A DNA stretch of 64,000 nt from Pseudofrankia saprophytica (GTDB taxonomy: Bacteria > Actinomycetota > Actinomycetes > Frankiales > Frankiaceae), in the NCBI RefSeq assembly GCF_000235425.2, contig NZ_KI912266.1, positions 4,907,786 to 4,971,785 on the forward strand. Direction: 5' to 3'. The first letter of the stretch is position 1, and every line of letters starts with the position of its first letter. Of the stretch, positions 59,321-64,000 are shown piece after piece. A model generated the notes under the pieces. That model did no database searches and was not told the DNA's origin. It worked only from the letters and a program-made list of their open reading frames with translations. A program made the position numbers and the translations under genes.

Positions 59321-59731
59321 TCACCGCAGAATCTTCTCCTTCGCGCGCTCGAACTCCGCCGCGGTGATGTCACCGCTGGCCTTGAGCCCGGACAGCCTGG
59401 CCAGGTCGTCGACCTCCTTGTTGGTGCCACCAGCCACGTCACGGATGTAGGCGTTGACCATCCCGCGCTGTTCCTGCAACTGCCGCGCGTTCCGGTCGGC
59501 CATGCTCTGCCCTCTCACGACGAGATAGGCGAGGATGCCGAGGAATGGCAGGACCAGGACGAAGAGAAGCCATCCGGCCTTGGCCCATCCGCTCGTTTCC
59601 CTGTCCCGGAATATGTCGATAACGACGCGGACGACGAGAACCAGCCAGATAACCCACAGGAAGATCCAGCAAAGAGTCCAGAAGGCGCCTAGCACCGGAT
59701 AGTCATAGGCAAGGTACTGGGTAGCGAACAC
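59321..59731 (-). CDS. PLD_N plus SHOCT membrane protein
   Basis: A 136-residue protein from GTG 59731 with GGAGG 5 bases upstream. Two hydrophobic helices in the PLD nuclease N-terminal-domain style (FWTLCWIFLWVIWLVLVVRV and AGWLLFVLVLPFLGILAYLV) are separated by the conserved IFRDRETSGWAKA. A SHOCT tail (LARLSGLKASGDITAAEFERAKEKIL) ends it. The function is unknown, common in actinobacterial stress loci. It is the intact relative of the pseudogene at 52040. Confidence 0.85.
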   Translation of the reverse strand: MFATQYLAYDYPVLGAFWTLCWIFLWVIWLVLVVRVVIDIFRDRETSGWAKAGWLLFVLVLPFLGILAYLVVRGQSMADRNARQLQEQRGMVNAYIRDVAGGTNKEVDDLARLSGLKASGDITAAEFERAKEKILR

Positions 59732-60260
59732 CCGATCCTCCGTCCCGTAGTCAGTATCATCTCCACAATCGTGCCGCAGAACGAAACAGGCGACTCGATC
59801 AGTCGCGGACGGTGACACACTGACGATTCCCTCGACCGGGTACAAAACGGGATTCCGGATCCATCGGCCTAGCGGCGACATCGGCGCGAGACGACACCTT
59901 CCATGGAAATCGCCGGCTCTTAGCGTGTCGACTCCCGGGCAGACAGGTGAGGCGCTGCCGATCTTACGGTCGTTTGCGGCACAGATCGGTGCGCGCATGG
60001 TGCGCCCAGGTGGCACCTGGACCAGTACGCACCCGTCGCGCCCGGCGGTCGGAGTGCGCCAAGCCGCGATCGAGCGCACGCTCAAGGCGTAGGAGCGCAT
60101 CAGCCGACCGGGGGTGGCGCAGGCGTCGTCCGTCGGGCATGGCTCCGTACGGCCCACAAATGGGGCCGTATCCGGCCGGGACTTCCGACGACGCGACGCG
60201 CGTGCCGACACCTGCGTCGGAGCGGTTCCGTTGCGTGGGCCGAGCGAAGGAGAAGCGACC
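59732..60260. other. Divergent intergenic region
   Basis: 529 bases between the PLD_N/SHOCT and GH15 genes. No gene was found; it holds the dyad at 60148. Confidence 0.5.
60148..60170. promoter_or_regulatory. 8-bp dyad upstream of GH15 gene
   Basis: TACGGCCC (60148-60155) and GGGCCGTA (60163-60170) are separated by 7 bases, about 90 bases before the GH15 start. It could be an operator. Confidence 0.4.
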
Positions 60261-62096
60261 GTGAACAGCTATCCGCCGATCGCCGACCACGGGATGATCG
60301 GAGATCTTCAAACCGCGGCGCTGGTCTCCTCTGAAGGATCGGTCGACTGGTGGTGCACACCGCGATTCGATTCTCCCAGCATCTTCGCTTCGCTTCTCGA
60401 CAAGGATCGCGGTGGCTACTGCCAGCTCGCCGCTGACCTTCCGGGCGAAAGCGGGCTGACGATCCGTCAGCTATACCTGTCGGACACCGCTGTGCTGGTC
60501 ACTCGATTCATGGCTCCCAGCGGCGTCGGAGAGGTCGCCGACTTCATGGAACCGCTGGACACCACCATGCCGACGGACCGGCATCGCCTGCTGCGAGTCG
60601 CGCGGGTGGTGCGAGGAAGTCTTCCCTTCGTGTTCACCTGCCGTCCCCGGTTCGACTACGGGCGTGCGCCGCACACCCTCACACAGATCGATCGCGGATC
60701 CGCGGTCTTCCGGGGCCCCAACGCCGATCTGCGCATTCAGGCCACCGCGCCCGTCACGTTCCAGGCTGACTCCAACGATATCTCCGCCCATTTCACCCTC
60801 GCGGCTGGTGACGTGGCCGCCATCGTCCTGACCAGCGATGCGCCGGACAGCCCTGCGCCGCTGCCGCTGTCACTGGACGACATCCGGGACGACCTGGAGT
60901 CCTGCCGTGGCTTCTGGATCAACTGGCTGCGCTCCTGCACCTACCGGGGCCGCTGGAAGAACGCGGTCAACCGTTCGGCGATCACCCTCAAGCTGCTCAC
61001 CTACGCCCCCACGGGGGCACCGATCGCCGCGGCCACCGCCGGGCTGCCAGAGCAGATCGGCGGTGAACGCAACTGGGACTACCGATACACCTGGATCCGA
61101 GACGCGTCCCTCTCGGTCAGATCTCTGATCGACCTTGGGTTCACCCAGGAGGCTCATGCCTTCCGTCGATGGCTGCGTGACCGGCTCACCGACGGGGCCA
61201 CCGCCTCCGGTGAACCGCTGCAGATCATGTACCGGATCGATGGCGACCCCCGGTTGACCGAGGAGACCCTTGATCACTTCGAGGGCTACCGGGGATCCGC
61301 ACCGGTTCGGATCGGCAACGCCGCCGCCGACCAGATCCAACTCGACATCTACGGAGAAGCCGCCGACGCGCTCGCGCTTGCCGGCGATATCGGAGGCATT
61401 CGCGGCTGGCAGGCCTTCGCCACCATGCTCGACCGGCTCACCGAGACCTGGGACCGGCCCGACGAGGGAATCTGGGAGACCCGCGGCGGTCAGCAGGACT
61501 TCACCTACAGCCGCCTCATGACCTGGGTCGCCTTCGACCGTGGCATTCGCCTGGCGACCCAGTACTCGCGCCCCGCGGACATCCCCCGCTGGACACAGGT
61601 CCGCGACGCGATCTTCAACCAGATCGTAGAACGTGGCTGGAGCCCGAAGCGAGAAGCATTCGTCCAGCACTACAACACCGACGTTCTGGACGCATCGCTC
61701 CTGCTCATGCCCCGCGTCGGATTCCTATCCCCACGGGACCCCGCATGGCTGAGCACCCTCGACGCGATGGGGCAGGAACTGGTCAGCGACAGCCTCGTCT
61801 ACCGCTACGACCCCGAGGCCTCCCCCGACGGGCTACGCGGCTCCGAGGGTACCTTCAACCTCTGCAGCTTCCTGTACGTTGAGGCACTCGCTCGCTCCGG
61901 CCGGCTGGTCCAGGCCCGATACGCCTTCGACAAGATGCTGACCTACGCCAACCACGTGGGCCTGTTCGCCGAGGAGATCGGTCCCTCTGGCGAGCAACTC
62001 GGCAACTTCCCACAGGCGTTCACGCATCTCGCGCTCGTCGCCGCGGCCATGGCCCTGGATGACGAGCTCGACGCTGAGGAGAACGCCGCGGCGTAG
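60261..62096 (+). CDS. Glycoside hydrolase family 15 (glucoamylase/trehalase-like)
   Basis: A 611-residue protein from GTG 60261 (AGGAGAAGCG upstream). The N-terminal beta-domain begins YPPIADHGMIGDLQTAALVSS and has VDWWCTPRFDSPSIFASLLD. The (alpha/alpha)6 catalytic domain has GGERNWDYRYTWIRDAS, which carries the substrate-binding Trp/Arg and first acid region, and FAEEIGPSGEQLGNFPQAFTHLAL with the second catalytic Glu. Actinobacterial relatives cleave trehalose or alpha-glucans. It is cytosolic: no signal peptide is seen. A role in osmolyte or glycogen turnover fits the surrounding stress genes. Confidence 0.95.
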   Translation: MNSYPPIADHGMIGDLQTAALVSSEGSVDWWCTPRFDSPSIFASLLDKDRGGYCQLAADLPGESGLTIRQLYLSDTAVLVTRFMAPSGVGEVADFMEPLDTTMPTDRHRLLRVARVVRGSLPFVFTCRPRFDYGRAPHTLTQIDRGSAVFRGPNADLRIQATAPVTFQADSNDISAHFTLAAGDVAAIVLTSDAPDSPAPLPLSLDDIRDDLESCRGFWINWLRSCTYRGRWKNAVNRSAITLKLLTYAPTGAPIAAATAGLPEQIGGERNWDYRYTWIRDASLSVRSLIDLGFTQEAHAFRRWLRDRLTDGATASGEPLQIMYRIDGDPRLTEETLDHFEGYRGSAPVRIGNAAADQIQLDIYGEAADALALAGDIGGIRGWQAFATMLDRLTETWDRPDEGIWETRGGQQDFTYSRLMTWVAFDRGIRLATQYSRPADIPRWTQVRDAIFNQIVERGWSPKREAFVQHYNTDVLDASLLLMPRVGFLSPRDPAWLSTLDAMGQELVSDSLVYRYDPEASPDGLRGSEGTFNLCSFLYVEALARSGRLVQARYAFDKMLTYANHVGLFAEEIGPSGEQLGNFPQAFTHLALVAAAMALDDELDAEENAAA

Positions 62097-62334
62097 CCGG
62101 AAACCGCCAATCCGCCGTACCACCGGCCGGCGTGCTCGGACTCGACCGGCGTCCCGGAGACGATGACAGATCTCAGACGCCGATCGGGCCTGGCCGCCGC
62201 CGGCCAAGCCGTCGGTCTGCTGGCAGGCCGCCATGGCTGGTCACCATTCCCAGCAATGGATCCGCCGGCGTCCCGTGCGGGCAGCGGCCGGCAGCTCACG
62301 AGGTCGACTGGCCGGACGCGCAAGGAGGACCACC

Positions 62335-63783
62335 CTGAATCCGTCTCCGGGCAGCCCGTCAAAGATCGACGCCCGCGCGGTCGTCCTCCCGCTGGCGCTC
62401 GCGCAGTTCATCTGCAGCTATGCGGCATCGAGCCTCAACGTGGCCATCACCGCCATCGCGAAGGACCTCGACACCACCGTGATCGGCGTGCAGACAACGA
62501 TCACCCTGTTCACACTCACCATGGCCGCGCTGATGATCCCCGGCAGCAAACTGTCGGATATCTGGGGGCGACGGACCTGCTTCATCACCGGCCTGGCCGT
62601 CTACGGCATCGGCGCACTGCTGGCATCACTCTCACCAGGCCTCGGACTAATGATCGTTGGAAACTCCATCCTGGAGGGCGTCGGCTCCGCGCTCATGATC
62701 CCGCCGGTGTACATCCTCGTCACCGTGATCTTCACCGAGGTCAGAACACGAGCGAAATACTTCGGCATCGTCAGCGGCGCGGGTGCCCTGGGTGCCGCCG
62801 CCGGACCCCTGATCGGTGGGCTGATCACGAGCCTGCTCGGATGGCGCGCGCTGTTCCTGACCCAGGCCCTGGCAGTTGCATTGATCATCTTCTTGGCGCG
62901 CAACCTCCCCGACCAGCCGCGCCAGGTACCTCGGCCTCCGTTCGACCTGGGCGGCGCGGTGCTGTCCGCGGCCGGCCTGTCCTTCCTGGTCCTGGGAATC
63001 CTGCAGACGAACACCTATGGCTGGTTCGTCTCCCGCAAGGACTTCTCGGTCGCGGGCACGGTCCTGATTTCCCAAGGCGGGATGTCGCCGGTCTGGCTGT
63101 CCATCGGCGTCGGCGCGGCCGTCCTCGTCTGCTTCTTCCGCTACCTGCGCGCCCGAGAGCGAAAAGGCAAGGAGCCACTGCTGCACCGTAGACTCCTCCA
63201 TGACCGCACGGCCAACCTCGGCCTGGGCGTTCAACTCATCCAGTGGCTCACCATGCAGGGCACCTTCTTCGTCGTCAGCGTCTTCCTTCAACAGGCCTGG
63301 AAATACGACGCGATCCGAACAGGCCTGATGCTGACCCCCGCCAGCGTGGGAATCCTGGCCTCCTCCGCGGCGGCCGAGAGGCTCGCCAGACGGCACTCGC
63401 AACGCACCCTGATCAGGCAGGGCTTCATCGTCACCACGGCCGGCATGGCCCTGTTCCTAGCCCTGGTCCGGACGACCTCAGGGACCTTCAGCCTCGTCCC
63501 AGGGCTCCTCCTGACCGGCTTGGGCGTCGGCGTCATGCTCACCGCCGCGGTCAACCTCGTTCAGTCGAGCTTCCCGGACAGCGACCAGAGCGATATCTCC
63601 GGACTGTCCCGAAGCGTCTCCAATCTCGGGTCATCATTGGGAACGGCCCTGGCCGGCTCGATCCTGGTCGCCGCCACCCACCCGGGCGGCCGACCATTCG
63701 CTCTATCGCTTACTACGCTGCTGGTTGTCACCGTGATCGGCCTCGTCCTCGCGCTCTTCATCCCAAGCCGCGCAGATAGCTAG
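62335..63783 (+). CDS. MFS multidrug-type transporter (DHA2-like), probable CTG start
   Basis: A 482-residue transporter of about 14 hydrophobic segments. The conserved motifs are YAASSLNVAITAIAKDL in helix 1, GSKLSDIWGRRTCF (motif A) between helices 2 and 3, and GAGALGAAAGPLIGGLI (motif C) in helix 5. AAGG is followed by AGGAC: the site AAGGAGG (62322-62328) is six bases before an in-frame CTG at 62335, which would be the start. The nearest ATG (62233) has no site and gives an Arg-rich leader, so CTG is preferred. It probably exports a small toxic or signalling compound by proton antiport. Confidence 0.85.
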   Translation: MNPSPGSPSKIDARAVVLPLALAQFICSYAASSLNVAITAIAKDLDTTVIGVQTTITLFTLTMAALMIPGSKLSDIWGRRTCFITGLAVYGIGALLASLSPGLGLMIVGNSILEGVGSALMIPPVYILVTVIFTEVRTRAKYFGIVSGAGALGAAAGPLIGGLITSLLGWRALFLTQALAVALIIFLARNLPDQPRQVPRPPFDLGGAVLSAAGLSFLVLGILQTNTYGWFVSRKDFSVAGTVLISQGGMSPVWLSIGVGAAVLVCFFRYLRARERKGKEPLLHRRLLHDRTANLGLGVQLIQWLTMQGTFFVVSVFLQQAWKYDAIRTGLMLTPASVGILASSAAAERLARRHSQRTLIRQGFIVTTAGMALFLALVRTTSGTFSLVPGLLLTGLGVGVMLTAAVNLVQSSFPDSDQSDISGLSRSVSNLGSSLGTALAGSILVAATHPGGRPFALSLTTLLVVTVIGLVLALFIPSRADS

Positions 63784-63803
63784 CGGCCGCACCATCGAAG
63801 GTG

Positions 63804-64000
63804 TCACAGGCCGCCTTTGAGGGCGCTGAGAAGTGCCGGTGCGGAGTGGGCCGCGGCGGTCACGTTCGCCGTGACGAGGACGCACAGGGCCAGGGTCAGC
63901 ACCGCGGTCAGGACGCCGAAGGCGCGCGTCACCCGCCTTGCCCTCCGGTCGGCCGGGGCCCTTCTCCACAGCAGCACGCTGACGGTGAGGAGGGCGGCCG
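63804..64000 (-). CDS. Partial membrane protein at window edge
   Basis: The minus-strand frame is open to the right edge and stops at 63804. About 65 residues are visible, with two hydrophobic segments (AALLTVSVLLW and AFGVLTAVLTLALCVLVTANV) separated by a basic turn. It looks like the C-terminal part of a small membrane or secreted protein. No family is recognised. Confidence 0.5.
   Translation of the reverse strand, partial: AALLTVSVLLWRRAPADRRARRVTRAFGVLTAVLTLALCVLVTANVTAAAHSAPALLSALKGGL

Noticed and set aside
1-64000. CRISPR array or rRNA operon
   Set aside because: No regularly spaced direct repeats and no rRNA-like conserved stretches were seen.

Overview
The window is very GC-rich DNA with GTG starts, Shine-Dalgarno sites of the GGAGG type, frequent 4-base ATGA/GTGA gene overlaps and many TetR, short-chain dehydrogenase (SDR), cytochrome P450 and acyl-CoA dehydrogenase genes. 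That combination suggests a large-genome soil actinomycete. A Frankia or Pseudofrankia-like lineage fits best, but this is inference from gene content only. No rRNA gene, complete tRNA gene or CRISPR array was seen.

Layout. 0-13.5 kb: a branched-chain-amino-acid-type solute-binding protein cut by the left edge, a Cu-only SOD-like lipoprotein, an NTF2-fold cyclase, a secreted TAP-type peptidase, an aldo/keto reductase, a pair of acyl-CoA dehydrogenases, a large beta-propeller lipoprotein, an amidohydrolase and a glyoxalase-fold lipoprotein. 13.9-21.2 kb: a P450 district with two paralogous P450s, a small [3Fe-4S]-type ferredoxin, two SDRs and three TetR regulators. A recurring 18-bp dyad (half-site TTTGAGC) marks two of its promoter regions. 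21.4-27.4 kb: a tightly coupled five-gene operon (aldehyde dehydrogenase, SDR, beta-hydroxyacid dehydrogenase, tandem-domain carboxymuconolactone-decarboxylase-like protein, TetR), with a divergent SDR and a PPOX-fold protein.

27.4-31.1 kb is a scar. It holds a small peptide ORF with a strong terminator, a DUF6924-type gene with a leaderless-looking promoter, a STAND/EAD1 conflict-system gene killed by a Trp-to-stop change and truncated, and two broken copies of a DUF2637/SpdB-like gene of actinomycete integrative conjugative elements. 31.1-36.2 kb repeats the five-gene theme with paralogs (beta-hydroxyacid dehydrogenase, SDR, alpha/beta hydrolase, TetR, tandem-domain CMD) and includes a 59-residue coupled ORF carrying a TTA codon. 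An MBL-fold hydrolase, a second solute-binding lipoprotein, a twice-frameshifted hypothetical gene, an NmrA/AraC divergent pair and an HxlR remnant follow.

42.9-48.3 kb looks like a copper and metal stress island: DUF305 lipoprotein, two small membrane-anchored Met/His/Cys-rich proteins, multicopper oxidase, SHOCT protein and DoxX. 48.6-63.8 kb holds DUF2252, AI-2E-type permease, GAP-family membrane protein, proton antiporter, class II glutamine amidotransferase, two unrecognised proteins directly upstream of a DyP peroxidase, a BASS-type transporter, a PLD_N/SHOCT protein, GH15 glucanase/trehalase and an MFS exporter that appears to start at CTG. The first 36 kb reads as catabolism of acyl, terpenoid or alicyclic substrates: uptake, P450 hydroxylation, SDR/ALDH oxidation, then CoA-linked oxidation. 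The actual substrates cannot be read from the sequence.
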